Program-made: the position numbers and the translations under genes | Notes under the pieces: generated by a model | The model's input: the letters and a program-made list of their open reading frames with translations, nothing else | Database searches by the model: none | Told to the model about the DNA's origin: nothing | NCBI GenBank assembly: GCA_002794785.1 | Contig: NBBA01000017.1 | Location: forward strand, 558,001 to 622,000 | Origin: Coniferiporia sulphurascens | Lineage: Eukaryota; Basidiomycota; Agaricomycetes; Hymenochaetales; Hymenochaetaceae | DNA length: 64,000 bases | Reading direction: 5' to 3' | Shown: positions 21,430-32,807 of the stretch, one piece after another | Numbering within the stretch: the stretch's first letter is position 1 | How the letters are laid out: each line of letters starts with the position of its first letter

Positions 21430-23864
21430 TCAATCAGCTTGATCATCGACTCTTTCCACACCGTCCGCAGCGTTCAGTGCGTTGATGATAGCTTCGCGCG
21501 GAAGCCACTTATCTTCTGGTGTAAGGAAATAGCTCAGCAGCCCGAAGACGGTGACTGAACCAAAGATTACGCATGCCTACGATACATTAATGAGTTTGAA
21601 CGCTAGTTTTATGATATGAATAACTTACGAAATTGAACGTGTCCGCCGTGACTGGGAACTCAAATGGTGAGATCATAACCGCAAACACAATTGCGTTAAA
21701 GAGCGCTGCAGCGATGTAAAACGGCTTCGCAAAGCGTCCTAGGTTAAAGTGGGATGTTTTGAAGTAGTTTGGCGTCATCGTGAGGCGGAGGAGTGCGATA
21801 AGTCCGTACGCAGCAATCGTAGGGATACCACCCGCAGAGATAAGAGAAGTAAAAGCGACCTGACTCGGAAGAATCGTGCACAAAATTGCGGCTGCAAAAA
21901 TAAACATGACCGTTACGGCATTGCGGGGCTGGCCATCCAGCGTCACTCGGCCAATCCAGCCGGAAAAAGGGAGTACACCGTCGCGTGCTACAGCGAAGAC
22001 CAAGCGAGAGGCGGCGACGATAGCAACGCTTGTGTTCTAACCAACGTTCATGAATGTCAAGACCAGGTAGTGCAGGTGAATTACTAACCATGACGAGGCC
22101 GATAATGGCTATTACAGTCATGACCACACAGCCGCCCTTACCGAGCGCCATAGCATAAATTTGCACGAAAGGCTGAGGAGCCTCCAGGGCGAACAAAGTG
22201 TTGAGGTCTGGAGTGCAGAAGAGGAAAAGAATGGACGTGATAAATCCCAGAACGCCGGTTGCAACTGCGCTGCTGAGAATCCCACGGCCTGCGACCACAC
22301 TTAATAGGTCAAGTCAATGATGTGTACTTCACGAAAATGAGTAGCAGAATATACCTTGCGTTTTTCGTCTCTTCGGCAATGTGACCTGAAGCATCGAAGC
22401 CCGTCAACGTCCCAGCAGTGAACAAACTTCGCGCAGTTAGCACCAGACACCCAATATGGTAATCAAAAAAAGCTTACAACGACAACATCCAGTTCCATCC
22501 GGCGGGCGCACCAGTGCCATTATCTATGTGCCGAATCAGGCGCGCAGTTTCCGCGAAACGCATATTGAGGGACTCACAAGTCAGTAGGAAAGCGTCGTTC
22601 GCAGACCTAAATCCATAAGTCTTGGAGACACCGATAGGCAGCCAAATGAGACAGAGGAAGAAATCGACCATCATGATCAGGATGGAGAACTTGAACACCA
22701 TAGAGTACAGTCTCGGCGGCAGATAGTTGATAGCAATAGAAAGCATAAGGAAGCCTTCGGAGAGAATCCAAATGAACGCCCGCCATTTGATATTGTCATT
22801 GAAGGCGCCTCCGGGAAAATCGATCTCAAAAACCGAAAAGAGAGAGACAACATAATTGGCCGTTGTCTACAGAGGCAAAAATCAGATATAGGTAGGAAAA
22901 CCGAGATAAACTTGACCCACCTGACAGTTCCCGGCGGCGAATGTCATCCATGCAGTGCACGACCACCAAGCCACAATGAAGCCGAAAAACCTGGCGTATT
23001 TGGGACCTGCGCTCTCCGCAGCCCAAATGTAGATGGAGCCACTAAGGGGCAACGCAGAGCATATTTCCGCCAAAACAGCAGCCGTAATAAACATGAACAC
23101 CATCGTGATGAGGTACGAGGACCTGTAAAAAAGTGTCAGACATAAATCATCCTGTTGCTTGGAGTTCCGCGCTACCATATTGCTGCGGGACCGCCTGCTT
23201 CAAGCCCGAGGAAAAATGCCGAACTATTTACGATTAGAAGCCGAACCCAATACGGTGCTGAAGAAGGATTCATACCGCACGCCTCCGATGAAGTTCAATG
23301 CGCAGAAGCTCGCAGCGAAGCTTTCAATGAGATGCCAAGAACGGTGCAATTGCTACCCCCCGAATCGTGATTTAGTTCGTGAACGATACCCCCTGCCACT
23401 TCTTACATACCTGTTTATAACCAAGCTTTTGCTGCGAGATAGAGGGAAATGGAAAGCGTCAGTAACTCTGAAGCTACCCCCTATAGAGGGGAAAGCAATA
23501 AATCGGCGACACTGGGGCTTCCCTACGCAGGTCTGAGCGCTGATCAGGTTCGAGCGGTATGATCTCAATCCAGTGCAATCGCACGCCTCGATCCCAGAGT
23601 CAGTCACCGAAAAAACCGACAACCAGCAAAGAAGTCAGCAGCGGTTGATCAACACTGGATACCCGCAGCCATATTTCCAGTGTAGCCACTAAAAATTGAC
23701 GTTACCAGTTTGCTTTATTTAGGTTCAGTACGCTCATTCCCGCTTTAGTTCGTCCTTCCAGCGTCCGTCCCGTCTGAAGTCTTTACCATCTGAAGTTCGT
23801 CTTGGTCGACGGTGGACGCGATCTCTGCATCATTTCCAGACACTTTCGAATGCGTGTCCGACAT
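21430..23864 (-). CDS. APC-superfamily amino acid/polyamine permease
   Basis: A plasma- or vacuolar-membrane transporter of the APC family with about twelve membrane segments. The start ATG 23862-23864 gives MSDTHSKVSGNDAEIAST, an acidic cytosolic N-terminus of 26 residues (exon 1, 23787-23864). A 355-nt intron leads to a 21-nt microexon (23411-23431) encoding QKLGYKQ. Then come LIESFAASFCALNFIGGVR and FFLGLEAGGPAAIW, the segment with PLSGSIYIWAAESAGP (a conserved APC TM3 region), LFTAGTLTGFDASGHIAEET (TM6 region), SRLVFAVARDGVLPFSGWIG (loop before TM9) and a short tail ending VERVDDQAD. These match fungal GABA, choline or amino-acid permeases. The substrate cannot be assigned. All exon junctions given here join in frame. 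Confidence 0.87.
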
Positions 23865-24018
23865 TTCTAGGAGGAGATGGGAGCAAGGGACAAGAGGCAC
23901 TCAGGGGGGCAATGCGGGCACAAAAAATACATTTTTTTTCCGTGATGATCCGGGCCGCGATGTGCGAAAATTGTACAAATGTATGCAAATAAACCCCACT
24001 CCACCAAGTCGTCATCCT

Positions 24019-27000
24019 TTACGGAATGTTGAGGCGCTATTTGGCGTCGTTGAGTAGACAATGATAATATTTAGTTGACAACTTACAGGTTTTAATGCTT
24101 TGATCAGGAGCCATTCTTCGGTCGTTACATCGGTCTTGAACGTTGACTAAATTCAATATATTAGCAGTGGTCAAGCTTGCACTCCACAATAGGGCAAACA
24201 GACCTTCAGCACATCGATACTTGCGCGGGTAATGTGGCTGACAATGTCGTCTTTGTCATCGAAATGCCGCCCGAACATTTTCGCAGATTGGTATACTGCG
24301 TGTTCTATCTTTACTGCGACACCTCCGCCGGCTTGGGATTTCTTGACAATCTGAAGGACACACGATATGAACCTCACCGCAAAGTAAATGATTACTGCCA
24401 TGCTTACTTCCATAGATTTATGGTTGATTTCCAGAGACGTACTGAGTAGACAGGTGAGAGGAGTTAACGAATAGAGCACTGTAACTTACATCTTCCCAAG
24501 GTCGATAATCTCTTTCTTCTGAGTGACTGGGTCGACCTTCACGACACATAATGGCGTCCCTACTCTTAGCGTTCCATCTAAAATGTCCACACCTAGAATA
24601 ATAGGGTCACGTTTGGCGAAACATGCGATGGTCTTTAATCTGCAAGGCCAGACAGCCTGAGGAGCGGCGTCTCTTCGCTTTGCCTCCATGATCTCGGCGT
24701 TGTAAGCGGTGAATGCGTCGAAGAGATGGTAAATAATATCCGCTATTATCCACTGGTAAGAAAGGCACCAGATAGGCTGTATGACAAAGCATCGTACCTT
24801 TGAACACCTTGATACCAAGTTCATCGGCCAGCCTTTCCGCATCTCGGTCGACAGGAACGTCAAAACATAGCATGCACGCGAGTTCCTTCGCCTTCTCTAG
24901 AACTGTTGCGCATCGCATGATGTCCTTTTTGTGCACAGGACCAATGTTGATACCAGATACGGGGATCTTGCTGACACGAAGGAAGTCCAGCAAGGCTTCC
25001 AACGAACCGAGTGTACTAGCCTGCACGCACACACCCCTTCCAGACTTGTCTATTGAATTAAGCAGAGTCGTCAGATCGGACATAACTTCATCTCGTAGGT
25101 CATCTTCATCATCATCAGGCCCGACTACAAGTAGGCGAGATCCGGCAATGGCTTTGTCCAGATCGGGAGCGGATATCTTGACACCAAGAGCTGCTTTGAC
25201 TTCCTTGTGATGCACATATTGCGACTGTAGATGCTACGTTTGCTTCAGCATTTTTTATCTGAAAATAACCAACTCGCCTTTATACGTAGTTCACGTAGAG
25301 GTTGGGGTGTCAGGAGAGCCCTGACTTGCGAAACAATGGGTCCGTTCAAACCGCACACCACAATCCTGTCCCCCTCGCGCAGAATACCATTGGAGAGGAC
25401 CACATCAATAGTTGTGCCCAAGCCCTCAATCACTTTGACCTCCAATACCGTACATTCAAGCTCAGAGAGATACATTAGTCGATCGCTCATGCGCTGTTGC
25501 GTGAGATTGACGAGGAGCATAATCATGTCCGGTACACCTTCACCAGTGACGGCAGACGTCGGCACGAGCGAGACATTGCGCGCGAAACTTTTATTGTCGT
25601 AATACAGTTCCGAGTTGAGACCCTGCTCAGCGAAAGCGAGCTTTGTCTTCTCCAAACGGTCAAGGAACTCTTTCTGTACGGAAGGCTTCTGTTTCGCGAG
25701 CGATTCACGGAACGCGCCATCCGGGGTGGCCTCCCAGCCATAAAGACGGTCAATCTTTTAAGCAATCCGAAGTATTTCAGTAGCGAACTTTCATTTGAAC
25801 TTCTTCGTGCAAACCTTATTGAGAGCAACGATGAAAGGCGTCTTGCGTTCTCTTAACAGCCGCAGAGACTCGAGAGTTTGTGGTTCGAGACCGTGCTAGT
25901 ACTTCGTTTCAGCCTTGCGTGCACACACAGGAACAGCGGGACTTACCATGATATCGACGACTAGGATGGCGATATTGCATAAGGAACTACCCCGCGAACG
26001 AAGGTTAGTGAAAGACTCGTGTCCAGGTGTGTCAATAACCAATAAACCAGGGATCTTGTATTCCTGTAAGCCATCCTATAGAAGGTGAAGTGTTCCAGTG
26101 AGTACTACTGACGGTACAGCGATCAGGGGACCAACAACTTACTCTGTTCAGGACGGCGGTTTTGGTCTTAATCGCATCAACGGGGAAGTAAGTAGCACCG
26201 ATTTGCTGCGTAATACCGCCAGCTTCGCCTTCTTGCACATTCGTTTGACGGATCTGGGACGGAAAACAGTTGGCTTTTGTAAGGACAGAACTACTTCCGG
26301 ACCCACCTTGTCCAGCAATTTAGTTTTACCAGTATCGACGTGTCCAAGGATACAGCAGATGGGGCTGCGTAGGTCATCCTTACTGCGTGCCGCGAGTGCG
26401 GCCTCACGTACTTTCGCTCTTCGTTCGGCGGCCTCGGCTTTCCGCTGTGCGACAAGCTGCTGTGCCTTTGTCAACTCTCCGTCATCCGAACCGGAGTCTT
26501 CATCTGAGTCTTCCTCGGAAGAATCTTCTTCTGAAGACGAGTCCTCCGACTCCTCTGATTCTGATTCCTCTGGCTGTTCTTCCGCTGGGGCAGATTTTCC
26601 CGCTGGAGTTTTTGCCACGACCGCAGGTGCTTTGGCTGAGGCGGGTGCTTTGGAGGAGACAGGGGCCTTGGACGCGGGAGCCTTGGACTGGGCTGAAGTA
26701 GGTGCAGGAGTCACCTTTGGAGGTATCTTCTTCGCAGAACCGACAGTACCATTTGCTTTAAACCCACAATGTAATGAGAAATCGGACTTAATGCCAGTAA
26801 AATAATACACCTACCCTTGGGAGTCCCCTTCTCTTCATCAGAGCTGCTCGCATCCCAGTCACTTTTGACGTCAGCAGCAGGTGCAGGCGTTGCGGGCGGT
26901 TCATCGGCCTCACTCTCCGCATCCCAGCTGTCTTTGACCTCCTCTGCGGGCACAGGGGGCTCGGGCACATGCTCCGGCTCCGGCTCTACGGGGGTGGGCA

Positions 27001-28571
27001 ACTGCTCCGTCCTTACGACAGGCGATTGTACATCCGGTGTCGACGCCTGTGTCGACGCCTTGTCATCGTCTTTACCCTTCTGCCCTGCCTTCTTTTTGCG
27101 GTTATTATATACCACTTTTTTAGACCGGTCGCCGGAACCTCCTGCTTGTTGCAGGCCCTCAATCTGCACGCCGGAAGCGAGAAGAGCTTGCTTGCGTATC
27201 TCAGCTTGTGCGCGTTCCTCTTTCTGTTTCTTGGTTAGTAAACGCCCCTCCTTCTTTGCAAGCTCACGCTTAGCCTAGAAGCTGGAATGAGAAACCGAAC
27301 ACGAAGGATAATCTGAGTGAAGACCATTACCTTCTCCTTTTCTTTTCTTCTTGCTTTTTCTTCTTCTTTACGTCTAGTCTCTTCTTCTGCTTTTCTTTCC
27401 TCCTCCTCTATCCGTTTCCTTTCCTCTTCCTCCCTCTTTGCGGCCTCTTCTTCTAATCGCTTCTTCTCCTCCATCAAGGCTTTTAAGGCGCTGATGCCCC
27501 CTGCCCCCTTCTTTTTACCTGCAGCAGGAGCCGGAGCCGGTTCATCGTCCTTCTTCGCCGCTTTCTTTTTCTTCTTCTTCTTGTCAGATTTACCCCCTGC
27601 AGTAGCAGCGGCATCATCTTCGTCGTCATCCTCTTTTTCTGCCACTATGGGCTGTGCCACGGCGGAAGGAGACTCCGCCGGAGCGTCCCCCTCGGTGGCC
27701 TTCTTAGCAGCTGCCTGCGCTTTTTTCTTCGCCTGGAGAAGTTAAAAGTATCCTAAGTGCTAGCCCAGTTGGTCTCCCAAGGCACATACCTTCTCGCGCT
27801 CCTTTTTGAGCTTTTCCTTTTCCTTCTTGGAAAGAACTTTTGCACCAGGCTCTTCGGGAGGCTCGTCGTCTTCAGCATCTGCAGTTACCTCGACCGGATC
27901 CTTCACGACGCCAGGTTCTGCAGGCGGAACAGGCTTGGGTTCCTCTTCGTCCACGTCCGCGGTACTCTTGCCCTTCTTGGCCTTCTTTTTCTTTCCACCC
28001 TTCTCTTTTATCGGCCCCCATTCTTCGTCGGCGAGCTCTTCAGCAGTCATCGTCGACGCTTTAGCGGGAACAGTAATGTCCCCCTTTGCGGCAGCGGCTT
28101 CGCCATCGGATCCTTCACCAGGACGTGGTCCATCCGCGAAAGAGACAGACGTAGGCTCGTTTACATCGGCGAGGGCATCGAAACCGCCTTTCTTTGCCTT
28201 CTTCTTTTCCTTTTTGTTCTTCGTAGATGACGCCTGGATTGCGGCCTGTAACAAAAATGTGTCAGTATGCGCATGCAGAATGTGCTGTAAACGCACCATT
28301 AATCCGCCAAAGTCCTCCTCGTTCTCCATTCCGACATCGCTCGGTTCTACGCCGAGTGCCGCGAAACTGTGGCTCGTCGTCGTAGCCGCAGGCGCATCGA
28401 CATCCAGGCCACCCTCGCTGCCGGCGAGGTTATTTCCAGCAACAGACGTGCCTGCCTTCGCCCTACACAATCGACACCTGAGTATACGCACGGACAGCTT
28501 AGATGTAAGTTATACCAGAAATCGTCATCGTCTTGTTTTTTCCCTTTCTTAGCCTTGTTCTTTGGGGGCAT
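24019..28571 (-). CDS. FUN12: Translation initiation factor eIF5B (IF2-like GTPase)
   Basis: eIF5B is the GTPase that joins 60S and 40S subunits during initiation. Start ATG 28569-28571 ([19 protein letters not shown]). The first 550 or so residues are charged and low-complexity (Lys, Glu and Asp runs, Ala/Pro stretches), usual for the family. The G domain has G1 GHVDTGKT near 26335, G2 [10 protein letters not shown]3 DTPGHESF, G4 NK/IDR (split by an intron near 25756-25810) and [11 protein letters not shown]. Then follow domain II ([20 protein letters not shown]), domain III ([34 protein letters not shown]) and domain IV ([28 protein letters not shown]). A final exon reading RLNIP ends at 24019. 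Around ten short introns. No catalytic residue looks lost. Confidence 0.93.
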
Positions 28572-28870
28572 TTTGATGGTATGCTCTTCGAAGATTACTT
28601 GCGGGATAATAACAGATTGTTCTGACGAATTTAGTTTAGAAAGAGCAAATGCAGTACATGCGCCCTTGACCAGTCCAGCGTACGGGACCGGATGTGACAA
28701 GCGGTGACTCCTGCCAGCCTTGATCAATCAACTTCCGTGGCTAGTATTCGGTCAACAAACCGACAACAAAAGTTTGGATTCTCCTTGCCGTCAGAAAAAC
28801 ATGGGAGCAGGAAATATATCAACTTCGATTATCTGGAGTTCCCATTCAGAAAAAAAATAAAAGCCATCCA
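28572..28870. other. Short gap between tRNA-Arg and eIF5B
   Basis: About 300 bp of 5' flank of eIF5B. A run of seven A/T-rich bases follows the tRNA 3' end on its strand. No gene is seen. Confidence 0.4.
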
Positions 28871-28952
28871 TGACCACCGCAGGGCTCGAACCTGCAATCT
28901 CCTGATAACCGTGAAATCGTAGTCAGACGCGATACCATTTCGCCAGGCGGCC
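28871..28952 (-). tRNA. tRNA-Arg(ACG) with a longer intron
   Basis: Read on the minus strand it has the same mature sequence as the tRNA at 18407 except one T-loop base (TTCGAGC instead of TTCGAGA). The acceptor is GGCCGCC with GGTGGTC, the D stem GCGA/TCGC, the anticodon stem TCTGA/TCAGG with anticodon ACG, and the T arm GCAGG/CCTGC. The insertion after position 37 is about 10 nt (TTTCACGGTT), different in length and sequence from the 7-nt intron of the sister gene. Confidence 0.92.
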
Positions 28953-29155
28953 ACAATTAGGGCGTTTAACTCAATATCTCAAAATTAAAGACTTTCTTTT
29001 CCCATATACTTCTAATACATATACAACTATTGTAAGCATGTTTATATACAAAGGACGCTTATGGATGGGAAGAGACTACGGGCAATAGTCGCTAATGTAG
29101 TAGTCTCCTCAGTGAAAATGTACAGAACGATGCCCACCCCTAAGGTAGTCTCCCT

Positions 29156-31408
29156 CTAAGGTAGAAATGCGGTGTCAGCATCATCCTGGGTCTGGGAGTC
29201 GAACATATCTAGGAAGTCCCTTACGACGGCTGGCATCGAGCCGACCCCACTGGACTCGTAATCATTTTCGCCAGCGTCTAGAGCATAGCTCTCATCCAAC
29301 GCTCTACTGTCTTGCCGCTTGAACTTGCCCCCAAGTGCCCGGTGCATTTGAGCTACTACGCGGTGCGGTGAGATAGCCTTAACGTCGAATGAGTCGTCGA
29401 GCGAGCCTATTTCGGGCATCGACTGGATCTGACTAGCATAGTCTTGGCTTTGAGTCTGATCCTCTGTTTGGATTTGATCGACGTCCGAGGGCAGTTGCCG
29501 AGAAGAATAGGCTGCTTCCTTGGGCGTCTCCTGCGTCTCGTGCGAAGGGGGCAGAACCTTCCGCAGCGTTGTCTTGTCCACCGAGGACCCGACCGTCGAC
29601 ACCGGCGGCAGAGTAGGGAACGGGTCTTCGTCGTCTGTGTCTGCCTGCGTAGCGGAGCCCTGCGTGCATGATAACAAGCCAACAGGTTCGTTTGACTGGA
29701 CTCCACTTCTGTAATTATCAGCTCGGACACCTATGTCATCCGCACTGGTAATACGCCGCTCTGAGCGCTGGCTTGCAGAAAAACGTGGAGAAAGGAAGTC
29801 CATGTATGCACGGTTCGTGGACGCGAAAGGGTCTTCGTTCCACGAGTCCGGCTCAGTCATCGAGCTCTGCATCGTTACTGACGTGTCCACATTTGGGTTA
29901 TCCGAAGACTGTGTCTCAAAATCGCTTTGCCAATGCCCTTTCGTAGCTTTAGAGAGATTCACATCATGTGGATCTTCTGCAGACATATCGCACCGTACTT
30001 CGAGCACCTTCGCCACTCGAAGCAGAGGTGATTCAGGCGCTTCCTCAGCTTCAGAAAGAGCGTCAGTCGAAGCATTACCAATTGACAGATTGGACCCCGA
30101 CGGCTGAGGGTTAGAGCAAAGAGACCTGTAACGATAATCCACAATGAGTTCCCTGATTTATAAATTAGAATGAATCATAACGCACATTTCAGGAAGTGAC
30201 AAAACGTTGGTTCCCTCCTTCGGCGCGTCTTTAATATTGTCGACAATGGTCTGCTTCCCCGGAAATTGGGAAAGACGTGGATCTACCACATTTTGTAAAC
30301 TTATTTCCAACTCATCCTCCTGGGAAGTTGGGACCACGACATTTAAACTAGCGGGGCCGCTCTCTCGGAAATTCCATTCAATGGAAAGTGGTGCAGGCTT
30401 TTTAATTTTTCGCGGTGACAGTACGGAAGGCTGAGATTGCGATGACGGGATTACCGAATTTGAAGGGGGTTTGAAGCGCACCGCTGAAAACGCTGTTTTC
30501 TTCTTTGGCGAGAAATGGAGATACTGCGTCTGCGAAGAAGGAACCTCCGGTGAAGTTGTATCGTCAAATCCGACATCATCGTCTTTGAAAAGTGGAAAGG
30601 AAGCCGACTCGAGATGGACCCTAAGAGCGGGCAAAGGGCGTGAAGAGCTGCTCGAGTGCGATAACTTCAGACGTGGAAATGAGATGGATTCGGGAGTTGG
30701 GTAGTTCTTTATTGGGAGTGTGTAAGAGAGCGTAGACGGAGTATGTGTGACTGTATCGACCGTACGGCTGAAGACCGGGTTAGGGAAAGGCAAGGTATCT
30801 GGAGAAGATACCGGCGGTAGCTCACTTCCCTTCGTCCTATTCATAGCGATACTCGACGGTGGTGGCGTGAGCAGGTTATCTTTCATGTGGCTCACTCTTG
30901 TTTCGAAGGATCGGCTAGGAGTAGGGTTGAATACTAGTGCGCGAGGAGGTGCGTCGTCGGACTCATCTAGCGAGTCGCTCGACGGGATAACTTCGGGCCT
31001 CGTCGACTTTGATCCTGATTTCCCCCAGAAGCTAGAGCGACCAGACCTCGGGACCAGGCCCTCACGCATACGCGCGCGCGTCCGCTGATTGTTCTGTCGC
31101 GCAGTAACGTCATCCAGTGCATTGCGGTCTTTCGACCCCGCCTTTGAACACGATGCGAAAGGAGGAACATCGCAGTCCTTGACAGGGTTGGATATGTTTG
31201 CCCTTGCTTGCGGTTTTTTCTCGCCGCATGCCTTTAACCTCTTCGAAGATAGCTCCCTTGTGGTAGTATTCGCACCGTCCCTCCCACTAGATTCCCGTTT
31301 CCTCTTCCCGCTGGCGGATGAGCTCGACGACGCCCCGACTCTGGTGAAAAAGCTATCAATAGGCACATTTTGGCCCTTGAGCCAGCCCTGTGAGCCGGAG
31401 GCAGACAT
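29156..31408 (-). CDS. Disordered SQ/TQ-rich protein with PIP-box-like N-terminus
   Basis: I do not recognise a folded family. Two exons give about 730 residues. Start ATG 31406-31408 reads MSASGSQGWLKGQNVPIDS then FFTR. Residues 14-21 (NVPIDSFF) fit the PCNA-interacting box spacing x-x-x-I-x-x-F-F, but with Asn where Gln is usual. The rest is Ser/Pro/Thr-rich and disordered, with a dozen or more SQ or TQ sites (SSQTQ, SSQSQ, TSQE, EDQTQSQ, DSQTQD), as in targets of ATM/ATR-type kinases. Basic patches (GKRKRE, KKKT, RKIKKP) could be nuclear signals. The C-terminus AVVRDFLDMFD is acidic and amphipathic. It is divergent from dUTPase across a palindromic element with MCB sites. A replication or DNA-damage role is inference. 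Confidence 0.65.
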
Positions 31409-31495
31409 GGCGAAAGGGCAAAGGTGGTCGTCGGTGTCGACGGTGTGACGGAGCTCCTGCCGGAGCAGACGCGCCTCGGAACCTTGTCACGGACA

Positions 31496-31726
31496 TTACT
31501 GCCCTTTTCATATATCTTCCAACGACGCGTCACGCCGGAAAAAAACATGATTTTGGTCGTCTAGCAGTTTTCTGTTGTAGCTCATTCAATTCCTACTGTA
31601 GACACTTGATTTTACTTGCAAATGAAAGCTGTTGAAATTCTGCAGGGACAAGCGCCTTCAAAATTAAATTTGGTCAAATAATGAGAAACTTGGAAATTTA
31701 GCCCCTCCCAAACCTGTTTTCAATCA
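31496..31726 (+). repeat. Left 231-bp terminal inverted arm of a palindromic element
   Basis: From TTACTGCCCTTTTC to CAATCA. By eye it is the exact reverse complement of 32469-32699. It contains ACGCGTCA at 31525-31532. A TA dinucleotide (31497-31498) precedes CTGCCC and is repeated at 32697-32698, consistent with a TA target duplication. Confidence 0.9.
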
Positions 31727-32468
31727 CAATACAAGGTGTAGGACCTGGAGAGACAAGACAAAACAATTGGGACATTCCCCTAATCTATACGCAGGGACAA
31801 GGATAATAATCAGATTTTTAGGCCAAATATTGAGACCTCTGCATGTGAGAGTGTTTTTAATACTTATGTCTGCTGTTTTCAGTTGTAGGGTAATGACCAC
31901 AGCTTATAGAGCTATTTTGAGGCCAAGGCTGTAATAGTTAGGGTATTCTCAAGGGACAAGGACAGTTTTCATAGAAATCGGACAGGTTTTGGGTCTTCTG
32001 TGTTAAATTTATCCAACTGCTCCCATTCCTTGGGAGTGTATGACTGATGCTCTTTTTTGGTGTCGGGAGTGTGGGAATTTTCTCTGTTGTATCCGTGGGA
32101 AACATCTCATTAGGGATTCATGTGAATACCACACTTTCGGCTCCAATTTGAAGAGTGTGGTAGTAAATGAGAGCGACTGAATAAATCTAGCACAGAAGGC
32201 CCAAAACCCATCCGATTTCTACGAAAAATATCCTTGTCCCTTCGTATTGCTCTTCAGATTACAATGCCAGTCTTAATATAATATTACAGGCAGTATTTCC
32301 TTCATTACAACTGAAAACAGCAGGCAGCAGAGCCCAACATGCTTTCACCTACACAGAGGTCTCAATACTTGGCCCAAAAATCTGATTAATATCCTTGTCC
32401 CTGTGGATTGACCAGCTGAACATCCTGGTGGCCTCAACTCATCTGTCCGAGTCCTGCATCCTGCGTTA

Positions 32469-32699
32469 TGATTGAAAACAGGTTTGGGAGGGGCTAAATT
32501 TCCAAGTTTCTCATTATTTGACCAAATTTAATTTTGAAGGCGCTTGTCCCTGCAGAATTTCAACAGCTTTCATTTGCAAGTAAAATCAAGTGTCTACAGT
32601 AGGAATTGAATGAGCTACAACAGAAAACTGCTAGACGACCAAAATCATGTTTTTTTCCGGCGTGACGCGTCGTTGGAAGATATATGAAAAGGGCAGTAA
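32469..32699 (-). repeat. Right 231-bp terminal inverted arm
   Basis: Mirror of 31496-31726, ending GGGCAGTAA. It contains ACGCGT at 32665-32670, which on the minus strand reads ACGCGTCA. Confidence 0.9.
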
Positions 32700-32807
32700 G
32701 TCACAGAGTTACCGACGCGTCAAAGACGCGTCAGTGACCTGGCCGTCTTTCTTACTCTCTCCCCAGTTTCTCCATCTTCGCTACGAGTGCCGCCCTCGCC
32801 CCAAATA
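32700..32807 (+). promoter_or_regulatory. dUTPase promoter with paired MCB (ACGCGTCA) boxes
   Basis: ACGCGTCA occurs at 32715-32722 and again at 32726-32733, only 11 bp apart and about 80-90 bp before the ATG. A third core is in the adjacent transposon arm (32665-32670). MBF-type control of dUTPase and other nucleotide genes is known in yeasts; control here is inferred. Confidence 0.6.

Larger units (their letters stand above)
31496..32699. mobile_element. 1.2-kb foldback/MITE-like palindromic element
   Basis: Perfect 231-bp outer arms enclose a 742-bp interior that is also largely self-complementary but diverged. For instance, GGGACAAGGATAATAATC in the left half matches GGGACAAGGATATTAATC in the complement of the right half, and TTTTGGGTCTTCTGTG matches TTTTGGGCCTTCTGTG. 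No ORF of note is present, so it is non-autonomous. The termini CTGCCC...GGGCAG flanked by TA resemble TA-duplicating elements (Tc1/mariner type) or, with TTA/TAA, PIF/Harbinger. It lies 88 bp from the start of the SQ/TQ-rich gene and 109 bp from the dUTPase start. Confidence 0.85.

Noticed and set aside
26098..28552. Long plus-strand frames opposite eIF5B (up to 248 codons)
   Set aside because: Mirror images of the Lys/Glu-rich and Ser-rich eIF5B N-terminus; low-complexity antisense shadows.
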